Below are positions 26,326 to 36,399 of a DNA stretch of 64,000 nucleotides, piece by piece (position 1 is the stretch's first letter; each line of letters begins with the position of its first letter). The notes under the pieces are model-generated. The model worked only from the letters and a program-made list of their open reading frames with translations. It was not told where the DNA came from and did not search any database. Source of the DNA: Rhodocyclales bacterium (GTDB lineage Bacteria > Pseudomonadota > Gammaproteobacteria > Burkholderiales > Rhodocyclaceae); the NCBI GenBank assembly GCA_016235165.1, contig JACRLX010000021.1, forward strand, positions 186,001 to 250,000. The letters run 5' to 3'. The translations under genes were made by a program, and so were the position numbers.

Positions 26326-27879
26326 TCAGCGGCGGCGCCCGCCGAGGATGGAACCGAGCACGCCGCGCACGATCTCGCGGCCGAGCGAGGAGCCGATGGC
26401 GCGTACCGTGCTGGTCACCGCCGCCTCCACCACCGTTTGCCGGCCACGCGGCCGCGAAGCGCCCCCCAGCATGCCGCCCAGCGCATCGCCGAGGCCGCCC
26501 AGCAGGCCGCCGCCTGGTGCCGCCGCGTCGGCGGCCGGCACGCTCGCCGTGGTGCCAGCGCCGACTTCCGCGCTGGCTGCGCCTGCCGCCTGGGCCGGCT
26601 TCGCTTGCAGCTTCTCGTAGGCCGATTCGCGATCGACCTGCTTCTCGTAGTGGCCCGCCAGCGGAGAGTCGGCGATGGCGGCACGGCGTTCCCCGTCGGT
26701 CAGCGGCCCGATGCGCGAGGAAGGCGGCAACACCATGGCGCGCTCGACCACGCCCGGCCGGCCGTGGTCATCGAGAAAGGAGACCAGCGCCTCGCCGACA
26801 GCGAGTTCGGTAATCACGCTGGCTGCGTCGAAGGCCGGATTGGCGCGCATGGTTTCCGCCGCCGCCTTGACCGCCTTCTGGTCGCGCGGGGTGAAGGCGC
26901 GCAGGGCGTGCTGCACGCGGTTGCCGAGCTGGCCGAGCACCGTGTCGGGAATGTCGAGCGGGTTCTGGGTGACGAAATAGACACCGACTCCCTTGGAGCG
27001 GATCAGGCGCACCACCTGCTCGATCTTTTCCAGCAGCGCCGGCGGCGCGTCGGAAAACAGCAGGTGTGCCTCGTCGAAAAAGAAGGCCAGCTTGGGCTTG
27101 GGCAGGTCGCCGGCCTCGGGCAGCCGCTCGAAGAGTTCCGCCAGCAGCCAGAGCAGGAAGCAGGCGTAAAGGCGCGGCGCGTTCATCAGCCTGTCGGCCG
27201 CCAGCACGTTGATCACGCCGCGGCCGCTCATTTCCCCAACCCCGGTCTGCATCAGGTCCTCGATGTCGAGCATCGGCTCGCCGAAGAAGCTGTCACCGCC
27301 CTGCTCCTCCAGCGTCAGCAAGCCGCGCTGGATGGCGCCGATCGAGGCGGCCGAGACATTGCCATACCTGGTCTTGTAATCGGCCGCGTTCTCGCCGACG
27401 TGCTGCACCATGGCGCGCAGGTCCTTGAGGTCGAGCAGCAGCAGGCCCTGGTCGTCCGCGATCCTGAACACCAGTTGCAGCACGCCGGCCTGGGTGTCGT
27501 TGAGGTTGAGCAGGCGCGCCAGCAACAGCGGCCCCATGTCCGACACCGTGGCCCGTACCGGATGGCCGGCTTCGCCAAAGACATCCCAGAACATCACCGG
27601 ATTGGCGCGCGGCTGCCAGTCCGCAATGCCAAGCACATCGAGCCGCTTCTGCAACTTTTCCGAGGCCGTGCCGGCGGCGCCCAGGCCCGACAGGTCGCCC
27701 TTGGCGTCGGCGAGGAAGACCGGCACGCCGGCGTTCGACAACTGTTCCGCCATGCGCTGCAGGGTCACCGTCTTGCCGGTGCCGGTGGCGCCGGTGATCA
27801 GGCCGTGACGGTTGGCAAGCGGCGCCAGCAGGGCCAGTTCGGTGTCGCCAGCTCTGGCGATGGGCAGGGTCTGGGTCAT
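26326..27879 (-). CDS. HerA-like ATPase of the YjgR/DUF853 family
   Basis: A 517-residue P-loop ATPase. The ATG at 27879 is chosen since [19 protein letters not shown] (Walker A) starts about 25 residues in; the frame is open 300 bases further upstream but has no homologous content. Walker B is [12 protein letters not shown] and a later motif is [11 protein letters not shown]. Family members are inner-membrane-associated or soluble ATPases of unclear function. Repeat A (26545-26567) encodes EVGAGTTAS in the low-complexity linker near residue 440. Confidence 0.85.
   Translation of the reverse strand: MTQTLPIARAGDTELALLAPLANRHGLITGATGTGKTVTLQRMAEQLSNAGVPVFLADAKGDLSGLGAAGTASEKLQKRLDVLGIADWQPRANPVMFWDVFGEAGHPVRATVSDMGPLLLARLLNLNDTQAGVLQLVFRIADDQGLLLLDLKDLRAMVQHVGENAADYKTRYGNVSAASIGAIQRGLLTLEEQGGDSFFGEPMLDIEDLMQTGVGEMSGRGVINVLAADRLMNAPRLYACFLLWLLAELFERLPEAGDLPKPKLAFFFDEAHLLFSDAPPALLEKIEQVVRLIRSKGVGVYFVTQNPLDIPDTVLGQLGNRVQHALRAFTPRDQKAVKAAAETMRANPAFDAASVITELAVGEALVSFLDDHGRPGVVERAMVLPPSSRIGPLTDGERRAAIADSPLAGHYEKQVDRESAYEKLQAKPAQAAGAASAEVGAGTTASVPAADAAAPGGGLLGGLGDALGGMLGGASRPRGRQTVVEAAVTSTVRAIGSSLGREIVRGVLGSILGGRRR
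26545..26567 (-). repeat. Repeat A copy 7 (inside HerA-like gene)
   Basis: Complement of GAAGTCGGCGCTGGCA followed by CCACGGCG. Encodes EVGAGTTA within an Ala-rich linker. Confidence 0.75.
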
Positions 27880-27937
27880 GGCGGGAAATTCCCGGATGCT
27901 AAAATTCCGGATTCTAAGAGCAATCAGGGAACCCACC

Positions 27938-28663
27938 ATGGCCGGACATTCCAAATGGGCCAATATCCAGCACCGCAAGGGGCGGCAGGACGCCAAGCGG
28001 GGCAAGGTCTTCACCAAGCTGATCAAGGAAATCACCGTCGCCGCCAAGATGGGCGGGGGCGATCCCGGCGGCAATCCGCGCCTGCGCCTGGCGATCGAAA
28101 AGGCCAAGGCGCAAAGCCTGCCCAAGGACAACATGGAAAACGCCATCAAGCGCGGCACCGGCCAGCTCGAAGGCGTCAATTACGAGGAAATCCGCTACGA
28201 AGGCTACGGCATCAACGGCGCCGCGGTGATGGTGGATTGCCTCACCGACAACAGGACGCGCACCGTGGCCGAAGTACGCCACGCCTTCACCAAGCACGGC
28301 GGCAACCTTGGCACCGATGGCAGCGTCGCCTTCCTGTTTACCCATTGCGGGCAGATGATTTTCGCCCCCGGCACCGACGAAGCCGCGCTGATGGATGCGG
28401 CGATCGAGGCCGGCGCCGACGACGTGCTGAGCAACGATGACGGCTCGATCGAGGTGATCACGCCGCCCAATGATTTCGCGGCGGTCAAGGATGCACTGGA
28501 AAAGGCCGGCTTCAAGCCCGAATTCGGCGAAGTGCTGATGAAGCCGCAGAACGAGACCGAATTCAGCGGCGACGATGCGATCAGGATGCAGAAGCTGCTC
28601 GACGCCCTCGAAAGCCTGGATGACGTGCAGGAGGTGTACTCCACGGCGGTGATCGACGAATAG
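27938..28663 (+). CDS. YebC/PmpR-family transcription/translation factor
   Basis: A 241-residue protein of the YebC/TACO1 family, beginning with the signature [20 protein letters not shown]. Further conserved segments are [30 protein letters not shown] and [14 protein letters not shown]. Members act as DNA-binding regulators or as helpers for polyproline translation. It is the first gene of a cluster ending in ruvCAB, as in many bacteria (yebC-ruvC). The divergent HerA-like gene starts 58 bases away. Confidence 0.95.
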   Translation: MAGHSKWANIQHRKGRQDAKRGKVFTKLIKEITVAAKMGGGDPGGNPRLRLAIEKAKAQSLPKDNMENAIKRGTGQLEGVNYEEIRYEGYGINGAAVMVDCLTDNRTRTVAEVRHAFTKHGGNLGTDGSVAFLFTHCGQMIFAPGTDEAALMDAAIEAGADDVLSNDDGSIEVITPPNDFAAVKDALEKAGFKPEFGEVLMKPQNETEFSGDDAIRMQKLLDALESLDDVQEVYSTAVIDE

Positions 28664-28664
28664 C

Positions 28665-29525
28665 GTGAACTCCCCGGCGATCACGCGTTTCGCCCCGCTG
28701 CTCTTCGTCGGCCTCTGGAGCACGGGCTTCATCGGCGCCAAACTCGGCCTGCCGCATGCCGAGCCGCTGAGCTTCCTGTTGACCCGTTACCTGCTGGTGC
28801 TGGGCCTGATGACCATGGTTGCGCTGGCGACGCGTGCGCCCTGGCCACGCGATGCGCGTCATTGGTTCCACATCGGCGTTTCAGGCCTGCTGGTCCACGC
28901 CGTATATCTTGGCGGCGTGTTCGTCTCGATTTCGAAAGGCTTGCCCGCGGGCGTATCCAGTCTGGTGGTGGGCATCCAGCCGCTGCTGACCGCCGTCGGC
29001 GCCGGCTGGCTGCTGGGCGAAGCCGTGCTGGCGCGGCAATGGTTCGGCCTGGTACTGGGCTTCGTCGGCGTGGCCATGGTGGTCTCCGGCAAGCTCGGCA
29101 GCGGCTTCGGCCTCGATGCCCTGTGGCCGGCCTTGATCGCGCTGGCCGGCATCACTGCCGGCACGCTCTACCAGAAACGCTTCTGCCCCAGCTTCGACTG
29201 GCGCACCGGCGCCATCGCGCAGTTCCTGCCGACGGCGGTGGCCACTGCAATCGTCGTCAGGCTGACCGAGGACTACCGCATCGAATGGGCGCCTGACTTC
29301 ATCTTCGCCCTGGGCTGGCTGGTATTGGTGCTCTCCCTCGGTGCGGTTTCCCTGCTCAACTGGCTGATCCGCCATGGCAGCGCGGTTAATATCGCCAGCC
29401 TGTTCTACCTGGTGCCGCCGACCACGGCACTGATGGCCTGGGCGCTGTTCGACGAACGCCTCGCCGGCATGGCCCTGGTCGGCATGGCCCTGGCGGTCTG
29501 GGGCGTTTATCTGGCGCGGAAATGA
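28665..29525 (+). CDS. DMT-superfamily (EamA) transporter
   Basis: A 286-residue inner-membrane protein with ten helices in two EamA repeats (about 8-138 and 150-284). Typical features are LWSTGFIGAKLGLPHAEPLS at the N-terminus and VPPTTALMAWALFDERL in the second repeat. Exported substrate cannot be predicted. It starts with GTG one base after the yebC stop. The gap 29526-29637 has a C-run/G-run hairpin (CCCCCTGCC...GGCAGGGGG) and no gene. Confidence 0.85.
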   Translation: MNSPAITRFAPLLFVGLWSTGFIGAKLGLPHAEPLSFLLTRYLLVLGLMTMVALATRAPWPRDARHWFHIGVSGLLVHAVYLGGVFVSISKGLPAGVSSLVVGIQPLLTAVGAGWLLGEAVLARQWFGLVLGFVGVAMVVSGKLGSGFGLDALWPALIALAGITAGTLYQKRFCPSFDWRTGAIAQFLPTAVATAIVVRLTEDYRIEWAPDFIFALGWLVLVLSLGAVSLLNWLIRHGSAVNIASLFYLVPPTTALMAWALFDERLAGMALVGMALAVWGVYLARK

Positions 29526-29637
29526 CAGCCATCCCCCCGCCCCCCTGCCCAAGGCAGGGGGTGACCTCGGTTCAGCTGCTGGCGCAGCTTCCGGTTTCTG
29601 ACTCGCCAGCTTCTTGGGGCGGCCCGGCGAAGCTGGC

Positions 29638-30177
29638 ATGACACCCACGACTTCGATCCGCATCCTCGGCATCGACCCCGGCCTGCGTTCGACCGGATTC
29701 GGCGTGATCGACAAGACCGGCGGCGCGCTTGGCTATGTCGCCAGCGGTTGCGTCAAAACCGATGACAAGGCGGGCTTGCCGCAGCGCATCGCCACCATCC
29801 TCGACGGCATCGCCGAGATCGTCGCCGCCTACCAGCCGCAGCAGGCAGCCGTGGAAATCGTCTTCGTCAATGTCAATCCGCAGTCCACGCTGCTGCTCGG
29901 TCAGGCACGTGGCGCGGCCATCGCCGCGCTGGTGACGGCCCGGCTGCCGGTCGCCGAATACACCGCCTTGCAGGTCAAGCAGGCGGTGGTCGGCCATGGC
30001 AAGGCCGCCAAGGAGCAGGTGCAGGCGATGGTCGCGCGCCTGCTCAAGCTGCCCGGCGAGCCCAGCGCCGATGCCGCCGACGCCCTCGCCTGCGCCATCG
30101 CCCACGCCCACGGCGGGCAGGGTTTGGGAGCACTGGCCACGCTGGGCAGGCGCGTGCGCGGGGGGCGCATCGTCTGA
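29638..30177 (+). CDS. ruvC: Holliday junction endonuclease RuvC
   Basis: A 179-residue resolvase. Catalytic acidic residues are visible in [12 protein letters not shown] (Asp), VEIVFVN (Glu) and [15 protein letters not shown] (two Asp). The ATG at 29638 is preferred; an upstream in-frame start would add eight residues. A glycosyltransferase gene overlaps its stop (TGATG), so the usual ruvC-ruvA adjacency is broken. Confidence 0.95.
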   Translation: MTPTTSIRILGIDPGLRSTGFGVIDKTGGALGYVASGCVKTDDKAGLPQRIATILDGIAEIVAAYQPQQAAVEIVFVNVNPQSTLLLGQARGAAIAALVTARLPVAEYTALQVKQAVVGHGKAAKEQVQAMVARLLKLPGEPSADAADALACAIAHAHGGQGLGALATLGRRVRGGRIV

Positions 30178-31388
30178 TGGCCTCGATTCTGTACGCCTGG
30201 GAGTTCGGCGCGAATCTGGGGCATATCGGCACCTTCCTGCCGATCGCCCGCGAACTGCGCGCGCAGAGCGCCACCGTGCATTGGGTGGTGACCCAGCCCT
30301 ACCAGGCCTCGCGCTTGCTGCCCACGGCCGGTTTCACCTGGCTGCAGGCGCCGGTGATGCCGGAACAGCGCCGCGAAGGCCCGCCGCTGAACTATGCCGA
30401 TATCCTGCTGCGCTTCGGCTATGCCGATGGCACCGACCTGCTCGGCCTGGTCGTCGCCTGGCGCGAGCTGCTGCGCCTTGCGGGCGCCAGGCTGGTATTG
30501 GCGGACCACGCCCCGACGGCCATCGTCGCCGCGCGCAGCCTGGGCATACCGGTGATGCTGTTCGGCAGCGGCTTCTTTGCACCGCCGCAGGTGCACCCGA
30601 CACCCAACATGCGGCCCTGGTCGCCGGTCCCCGAGGAGCGCCTGCTGGCAGCGGACGAACTCGCCCTGGGCAGCATCAACGCCGTGCTGGCTCGTTTCGA
30701 CTGCCCGCCGCTTGGCCGCCTCGCCCAGCTTTTCCAGGTGGCGGAAGACAGCCTGTTGAGCTTTCCCGAACTCGACCACTACCCGTCGCGCGGACCGGCG
30801 CGCTACTGGGGCATGCTGCCGGCAGCGGTAGCCGAAGGCAGCAGCTGGCCGGAGGCGGGCGGGCCGAGGGTGTTTTCCTATGTGCGACCCGACACGCCCC
30901 ATGTCGAGGCCGCCCTGCACGCGCTTCACGAGCTACCGGGGAGCATCCTGATCTATGCCCCCGGACTGCCCAAGGACCTGGTTCGACGCTATGCCTCGCC
31001 GCATATCGCGTTCTCGCCACGCCCCGTCGATCTGAACAAGGTCGCGGCCGAGGCCGAGGCGGCTCTGACCTATGCCAGCCCCGCGGCGACGGTTGCCTTC
31101 CTGATGGCCGGCAAGCCGGTGTTGATGATGCCCGGACACCTGGAACAGTTCCTTTTCGCCAAGCGCGTCGAGGAAATGGGGGCGGGACTGATCCAGAGCC
31201 CCGAGGAAGCACCGACCCATCTGCCGGCAATGCTGCGACAGATATTGGCTGACCCGGTGTTTCGTTCCAACGCGGCGGCCTTTGCACGGAAGTACGCCAA
31301 CTTCGACCAGAATGCCGTGGTGTCGCACATGGTCGCGCGCATCCAAGAACTGGCCGAAGCAGGCCAACCGCCGGGAGCTGAGCCATGA
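30177..31388 (+). CDS. GT1-type glycosyltransferase inserted between ruvC and ruvA
   Basis: A 403-residue protein of the UDP-glycosyltransferase/MGT fold. The N-terminal [20 protein letters not shown] with the HIG motif, and the C-terminal domain with [20 protein letters not shown] then [20 protein letters not shown] (donor-binding region with Gln), match GT1-like enzymes. Acceptor unknown. It is fused into the ruv operon by overlaps of one base with ruvC and four with ruvA, so it is co-transcribed. It may work with the glycan enzyme encoded after ruvB. Confidence 0.8.
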   Translation: MASILYAWEFGANLGHIGTFLPIARELRAQSATVHWVVTQPYQASRLLPTAGFTWLQAPVMPEQRREGPPLNYADILLRFGYADGTDLLGLVVAWRELLRLAGARLVLADHAPTAIVAARSLGIPVMLFGSGFFAPPQVHPTPNMRPWSPVPEERLLAADELALGSINAVLARFDCPPLGRLAQLFQVAEDSLLSFPELDHYPSRGPARYWGMLPAAVAEGSSWPEAGGPRVFSYVRPDTPHVEAALHALHELPGSILIYAPGLPKDLVRRYASPHIAFSPRPVDLNKVAAEAEAALTYASPAATVAFLMAGKPVLMMPGHLEQFLFAKRVEEMGAGLIQSPEEAPTHLPAMLRQILADPVFRSNAAAFARKYANFDQNAVVSHMVARIQELAEAGQPPGAEP

Positions 31389-31981
31389 TTGGCCGAATAT
31401 CGGGAACCCTGATCGAAAAGAATCCGCCGACCATCACCGTCGATGTGCAGGGCCTCGGCTATGAAGTCGATGTGCCGATGAGCACCTTCTACAACCTGCC
31501 GGCCAGCGGCGAAAAAGTCTCGCTGCATACCCACCTGATCGTGCGCGAGGACGGCCACCTGCTGTTCGGTTTCGGCACCGAGGGCGAGCGCGCCGCGTTT
31601 CGCCAGCTGCTGAAGATCAGCGGCATCGGCGCGCGCACCGCGCTGGCGGTGCTCTCCGGCATGTCGGTGACGGAACTGGCGCAGGCGGTCACGCTGCAGG
31701 ACGCAGGACGCCTGACCAAGGTGCCAGGCATCGGCAAGAAGACCGCCGAGCGCCTGCTGCTCGAATTGCGCGACCGGCTGCCCAAGGCCATGCCCGGCAG
31801 CACGGTGAAAGTCGGCGCCGGCGACACGGCGACCGATGCCGCCAGCGACATCATGAACGCACTGCTGGCGCTGGGCTACAACGAACGCGAAACCCTCTCG
31901 GCGATGAAGTCCCTGGCGCCCGGGGTCTCGGTTGCCGATGGCATCCGCGCCGCGCTCAAGCTGCTGTCGAAGTCGTCGTGA
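31385..31981 (+). CDS. ruvA: Holliday junction branch migration protein RuvA
   Basis: A 198-residue protein. Domain I starts [17 protein letters not shown]; the two helix-hairpin-helix motifs are [18 protein letters not shown] and [19 protein letters not shown]. Domain III (about 150-198) binds RuvB. Repeat A (31808-31833) encodes KVGAGDTAT at residues 142-150, exactly in the flexible linker between domains II and III, where an insertion is tolerated. ATGA overlap with the glycosyltransferase gene. Confidence 0.95.
   Translation: MIGRISGTLIEKNPPTITVDVQGLGYEVDVPMSTFYNLPASGEKVSLHTHLIVREDGHLLFGFGTEGERAAFRQLLKISGIGARTALAVLSGMSVTELAQAVTLQDAGRLTKVPGIGKKTAERLLLELRDRLPKAMPGSTVKVGAGDTATDAASDIMNALLALGYNERETLSAMKSLAPGVSVADGIRAALKLLSKSS
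31808..31833 (+). repeat. Repeat A copy 8 (in the ruvA linker)
   Basis: AAAGTCGGCGCCGGCG then ACACGGCGAC; near-perfect consensus, in frame as KVGAGDTAT. Confidence 0.85.
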
Positions 31982-31998
31982 GGGGCTAAACTCGCGGC

Positions 31999-33087
31999 AT
32001 GGCCATCCAGACCGACAAGTTCGCCGCCGCCGAGCCCGAGCGCCTGATCGCCGCCGGCAGGGAATCGAGCCAGGAAGAGGCGCTGGAGCGCGCCCTGCGT
32101 CCGCGCAGGCTGGCCGATTACGTCGGCCAGCAGAAGATTCGCGGCCAGCTCGAAATTTTCATCGAGGCCGCCAAGCGGCGTGGCGAATCGATGGACCACG
32201 TATTGCTGTTCGGCCCGCCGGGCCTGGGCAAGACCACGCTGGCGCACATCATCGCCCACGAGATGGGCGTCAATCTGCGCCAGACCTCGGGCCCGGTGCT
32301 GGAACGCGCCGGCGACCTCGCCGCGATGCTGACCAACCTCGAACCGCACGACGTACTGTTCATCGACGAGATCCATCGCCTGAGTCCGGTGGTCGAGGAA
32401 ATCCTCTACCCCGCACTGGAGGACTACCAGATCGACATCATGATCGGCGAAGGCCCCTCGGCGCGCTCGGTCAAGCTCGATTTGCCGCCCTTCACCCTGA
32501 TCGGCGCCACCACGCGTGCCGGCATGCTGACCAACCCGCTGCGCGACCGTTTCGGCATCGTCGCCCGACTGGAGTTCTACACGCCGGAAGAACTGGCGTT
32601 GATCGTGCGCCGCTCGGCGCACCTGCTCAACTGCGCCATCGTCGAGGATGGCGCGGTCGAGATCGCGCGCCGCAGTCGCGGCACGCCGCGCATTTCCAAC
32701 CGCCTGCTGCGCCGCGTGCGCGACTTCGCCGAGGTCAAGGCCGACGGCAGGATCACACGCGAAAAGGCCGACGGCAGGATCACACGCGAAATCGCCGACG
32801 CCGCGCTGACCATGCTCGACGTCGACCACCTCGGCCTCGACATCATGGACCGCAAGCTGCTCGGTGCCATGCTGGAAAAATTCGGCGGCGGGCCGGTGGG
32901 CGTCGACAATCTTGCAGCAGCGATCGGCGAGGCGCGCGACACCATCGAGGACGTGCTGGAGCCGTATCTCATCCAGCAGGGCTACCTGCAGCGCACGCCG
33001 CGCGGACGCGTCGCCACGGCGGGCATCTGGCGCCATTTCGGCCTGCGTTCGCCGCAGGACAACAACCAGAACCTCTGGAACGAGTAG
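31999..33087 (+). CDS. ruvB: Holliday junction helicase RuvB with a 9-residue internal duplication
   Basis: A 362-residue AAA+ motor. Walker A is GPPGLGKTT, Walker [10 protein letters not shown], sensor I GATTRAG, and the arginine finger region RDRFGI. The C-terminal winged helix contains [18 protein letters not shown] and the [15 protein letters not shown] tail. Residues 247-264 hold two identical 9-residue units (KADGRITRE), encoded by a perfect 27-bp tandem repeat; homologues have one. The chain is about 10-15 residues longer than usual, partly for this reason. Confidence 0.95.
   Translation: MAIQTDKFAAAEPERLIAAGRESSQEEALERALRPRRLADYVGQQKIRGQLEIFIEAAKRRGESMDHVLLFGPPGLGKTTLAHIIAHEMGVNLRQTSGPVLERAGDLAAMLTNLEPHDVLFIDEIHRLSPVVEEILYPALEDYQIDIMIGEGPSARSVKLDLPPFTLIGATTRAGMLTNPLRDRFGIVARLEFYTPEELALIVRRSAHLLNCAIVEDGAVEIARRSRGTPRISNRLLRRVRDFAEVKADGRITREKADGRITREIADAALTMLDVDHLGLDIMDRKLLGAMLEKFGGGPVGVDNLAAAIGEARDTIEDVLEPYLIQQGYLQRTPRGRVATAGIWRHFGLRSPQDNNQNLWNE
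32737..32790 (+). repeat. Perfect 27-bp tandem duplication inside ruvB
   Basis: Units 32737-32763 and 32764-32790 are identical at all 27 positions, so the duplication is in frame and probably recent. It encodes KADGRITRE twice. Confidence 0.95.
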
Positions 33088-33097
33088 TCCCCGGACA

Positions 33098-35971
33098 ATG
33101 GACTTCCAGCTCGTACTCGTGAAACCCGAGGGATTCGACTATGTCGAATCCTTTCGCGAGACGATGGAAGTTCTTCAGGAATCGCTTACCGCTTTGGGAC
33201 ACGGATCCCGAATCCAGGTCAATCGCATCGATGCGGACGCCATCCCGATCCTGTTCGGGGCGCATCACATCTCGCCCGAATCGGCGTCGCGCCTGCCGCC
33301 GCAGGCGATCATCTACAACCTCGAACAACTCGAGCCGGGATACCCCTGGTTCCAGCCGCATTACATGGCCCTGCTGGCGCGGCATCGGGTTTGGGATTAT
33401 TCCATCAGCAACCTGCAGCGACTTGCATTGCCGGGCCGGACACAGCCGCTGTCGCTCGTCCCCTTCGGCTTCGCGCCCTGCCTGAAGCGTATCCACAACC
33501 TGGATACCCCCGATGTCGACGTGCTGTTCTTTGGCATACAGACCGAAAGACGGCTGACTGTCCTGCGTGCCCTGGGGGACCGCGGCCTGAAGGTCGTCGC
33601 CCTGCGCAATGTCTGGGGCGCCGAACGTGACGGCTGGATCGCGCGCTCGAAGCTGGTACTCAACCTGCATCAGTCCGCACACGGAAAATTCGAGTGGGTG
33701 CGGATCCTGTTCCTGCTTGCCAATGGCAAGACGGTCGTCACGGAAGTGACAGGCGACGGGATTCCCCATCCGGCGCTGGCATCCGCCTTGTGTGCCGTGG
33801 CCTACGACGGGCTGGTTGATGCCTGTGTCGCGCTGGTGACTGACGACGGCAGGCGCGCCGAGCTGGCGCAACGCGCGCTGGTAGCCGCCGCAACCTCCGC
33901 CCTGCAGGCGCGCCCGGGCATCGCGCATGCGGTTTCGGCGCTGACGCCAGCGGACTTCCAGGCGACATTGACCCGCCAGACCAGGGACCGCCACGCCGAT
34001 TACCGGGAGTATGCCGAGAAGCCCGCGCTCGAGCTCCCCTTCGAGCGCTTTGCCTTTTATCTGCCCCAGTTCCATCGTTGCGCCGAGAACGACGTTCACT
34101 GGGGCGCCGGATTCACCGAATGGAACAACGTCAGCCGCGCCCTGCCCCGATTTGCCGGCCACGAGCAACCGCGGCTTCCCGGCGAACTCGGCTACTATGA
34201 CCTCGCGGCGGACCATGTACTGCCCCGCCAGGTCGCGCTGGCGAGGAACTACGGCATCAGCGGCTTCATGTTCTTCTACTACTGGCTGGAAGGCCGCCCG
34301 GTCCTGGAACTGCCGGTGCGCCGCTTTCGCGACGATCCCTCGCTCGAGCTGAAGTATTTCTTCATGTGGGCCAACGAAAACTGGACGCGTCGCTGGGACG
34401 GACAGGAAGCGGAAGTGTTGCTGCGCCAGCACTACTCGACCGGCGATGCCGAGGCGATGATCCGCCACATGGTCAGGTATTTCCACGACCCGCGATATCT
34501 GAAGGTCGGCGCCCGCCCGGTGCTTGCGGTATACCGGGCGGATCTCGTGCCCGACCTCGCGGAATACCGTGCCGTCTGGGACCGGGTATGCCGCGAAAAC
34601 GGCTTCGGCACACCCTACCTGATCATGGCGCAGGCCTTCGCCAACGACGACCCGCGCGCGGCAAGCTTCGACGCTGCAATGCAATACCCGCCCCATCCCG
34701 GCCTGGTCCGCCGCGACTTTGCCCCGGCGGACATCCGCCCGACGCTGACTGCCTACGATAGCGAATTTTGCGGTCGCGTATTTGACTACGGCAGCAAGGT
34801 CGCATCCGAACTCGCACTGGCGGAACGCCCGTTCCGCGTCTTCCGCTGCGCCTTCCCCGCCTGGGACAACAGTCCGCGGCGCAGGCGCGGCGAAAGCTGG
34901 ACTTTCACCAACTCATCTCCAGGCGAATTCGCGCGCTGGGTACGCCACCTCTGCCGCGAGGAAGCGGACAGTCCCGGTCCCTTGCGCATGGTTTGCATCA
35001 ATGCCTGGAACGAATGGGGCGAGGGCGCCTATCTGGAACCCGACGCGCATCGCGGCTATGCCTACCTCGACGCGCTTTACGAAGCACTGGGCAGCTACCG
35101 CGATGCGCAACCGGAAGTGCGGGAAATTGCATGCCATCAATCGCCCGCACCGGCGGCATTGTCCGCCGTGATGCCCGCGCTCCCGGCCGCAGCCGCGCCC
35201 GGCGCATCCTTGCGCGAGACCTACATCGACCTCGTGCGCAGGAGCGTCATCGGCCTGATCCACCAGGATCCTCCGCTGGCCTGGGACGGCAAGGGGCTGC
35301 GTCGCTATGATGCCAGCGACCGCGAGTTGGGGCGCGACTGGCCGAGCCAGGCCGAATCGATGATCGGGAATCGCCGCATGATGCAGTTGCAGAAGGCGGC
35401 GCTCCAGGTCATCGCGGAAAACATCCCGGGGGACTTCATCGAAACCGGCGTCTGGCGCGGAGGCGCCTGCATCCTGCTGCGAGCCATCCTCAAGGCATAT
35501 GACATCATCGACCGCAAAGTATGGCTGGCGGATTCGTTTGCCGGCCTGCCGCCACCCGACGAAGACCACTATCCCGCCGACAGGGGCGATACCCACCATG
35601 AAATGACAGTACTCGCGGTGTCTCTTGACGCGGTGAAGGCAAACTTCGAACGCTACGGCCTCCTCGACGACCAGGTCGGCTTTCTCGTGGGTTGGTTCCG
35701 GGATACCTTGCCGACCGCCCCGCTACACCGACTGGCCATCCTGCGGCTGGACGGGGACATGTATGAATCGACGATGGACGCGCTGAACGCACTCTATAAA
35801 AGGGTATCGCCAGGCGGTTATGTCATTGTTGACGACTACGGCTACATCGACAGTTGCCGGCAGGCGGTGGAAGATTTCCGGCGCCGCGAAGGCGTTACCG
35901 AACCGATGGAGGATATCGACGGCATGGGCATCTACTGGCGCAAGGCGGGAAAGGGAGCCGCGCTGAAATGA
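33098..35971 (+). CDS. Three-domain glycan protein: CgeB-like glycosyltransferase + WbsX-like + TylF-like methyltransferase
   Basis: A 957-residue protein. Residues 1-300 resemble CgeB/spore-coat-type glycosyltransferases (DVLFFGIQTERRLTVLRALG, SKLVLNLHQSAHGKFEWVRI). Residues about 315-666 are a WbsX-like GH99-type domain (FAFYLPQFHRCAENDVHWGA, GFTEWNNVSRALPRF, FFMWANENWTRRWDG, CINAWNEWGEGAYLEPD). Residues about 704-950 match TylF/MycF O-methyltransferases (FIETGVWRGGACILLRAIL, WLADSFAGLPPPDEDHYP, LRLDGDMYESTMDAL). The domains are usually separate proteins of O-antigen or cell-surface glycan pathways. It sits between ruvB and ybgC; the ATG at 33098 follows ruvB by 10 bases and the stop overlaps ybgC. 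Confidence 0.8.
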   Translation: MDFQLVLVKPEGFDYVESFRETMEVLQESLTALGHGSRIQVNRIDADAIPILFGAHHISPESASRLPPQAIIYNLEQLEPGYPWFQPHYMALLARHRVWDYSISNLQRLALPGRTQPLSLVPFGFAPCLKRIHNLDTPDVDVLFFGIQTERRLTVLRALGDRGLKVVALRNVWGAERDGWIARSKLVLNLHQSAHGKFEWVRILFLLANGKTVVTEVTGDGIPHPALASALCAVAYDGLVDACVALVTDDGRRAELAQRALVAAATSALQARPGIAHAVSALTPADFQATLTRQTRDRHADYREYAEKPALELPFERFAFYLPQFHRCAENDVHWGAGFTEWNNVSRALPRFAGHEQPRLPGELGYYDLAADHVLPRQVALARNYGISGFMFFYYWLEGRPVLELPVRRFRDDPSLELKYFFMWANENWTRRWDGQEAEVLLRQHYSTGDAEAMIRHMVRYFHDPRYLKVGARPVLAVYRADLVPDLAEYRAVWDRVCRENGFGTPYLIMAQAFANDDPRAASFDAAMQYPPHPGLVRRDFAPADIRPTLTAYDSEFCGRVFDYGSKVASELALAERPFRVFRCAFPAWDNSPRRRRGESWTFTNSSPGEFARWVRHLCREEADSPGPLRMVCINAWNEWGEGAYLEPDAHRGYAYLDALYEALGSYRDAQPEVREIACHQSPAPAALSAVMPALPAAAAPGASLRETYIDLVRRSVIGLIHQDPPLAWDGKGLRRYDASDRELGRDWPSQAESMIGNRRMMQLQKAALQVIAENIPGDFIETGVWRGGACILLRAILKAYDIIDRKVWLADSFAGLPPPDEDHYPADRGDTHHEMTVLAVSLDAVKANFERYGLLDDQVGFLVGWFRDTLPTAPLHRLAILRLDGDMYESTMDALNALYKRVSPGGYVIVDDYGYIDSCRQAVEDFRRREGVTEPMEDIDGMGIYWRKAGKGAALK

Positions 35972-36399
35972 AGTGCGCCCGCCAAGACGCGATGGGCAGC
36001 GTCGAAGTCCGCGTCTATTACGAAGACACCGACGCCGCCGGCATCGTCTATTACGCCAACTACCTGCGCTTCATCGAGCGCGGGCGCACCGAGTTCCTGC
36101 GCGCCCTGGGCCACGACCAGCACCGGCTGATGGCGGAAGGGGTGGCCTTTGCCGTGCGCTCGGTGCAGGCCGAATACCTGAAGCCGGCGCGACTCGACGA
36201 GCTGCTGACGGTGGACACCGCGATCGCCGAACTGGGACGTGCCCAACTGGTATTCGCGCAACGCATCCGGCGCGGCGAGGAATTGCTGCTTGATGCGAAA
36301 ATACGCATTGCCTGCATCGATCCCGCGCGCGGCAAGCCGATACCCATGCCGCGCCCCATCCATCTACAGCTCGCCACCCTGTCGAAAGCCGCGCAATGA
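35968..36399 (+). CDS. ybgC: Tol-Pal-associated acyl-CoA thioesterase YbgC
   Basis: A 143-residue hot-dog-fold thioesterase. The catalytic motif is YYEDTDAAGIVYYANYLRFI with the Asp, followed by ERGRTEFLRALG. It is the usual first gene of tol-pal operons and is followed by tolQ with an ATGA overlap. The ATG at 35968 overlaps the preceding stop; an ATG eight codons later (before GSVEVRVYYED) is an alternative start. Confidence 0.92.
   Translation: MKCARQDAMGSVEVRVYYEDTDAAGIVYYANYLRFIERGRTEFLRALGHDQHRLMAEGVAFAVRSVQAEYLKPARLDELLTVDTAIAELGRAQLVFAQRIRRGEELLLDAKIRIACIDPARGKPIPMPRPIHLQLATLSKAAQ

Noticed and set aside
32864-33097. N-terminal extension of the trimodular glycan protein into ruvB
   Set aside because: The extra 78 residues are an out-of-frame reading of the ruvB end; the ATG at 33098 fits the domain start.
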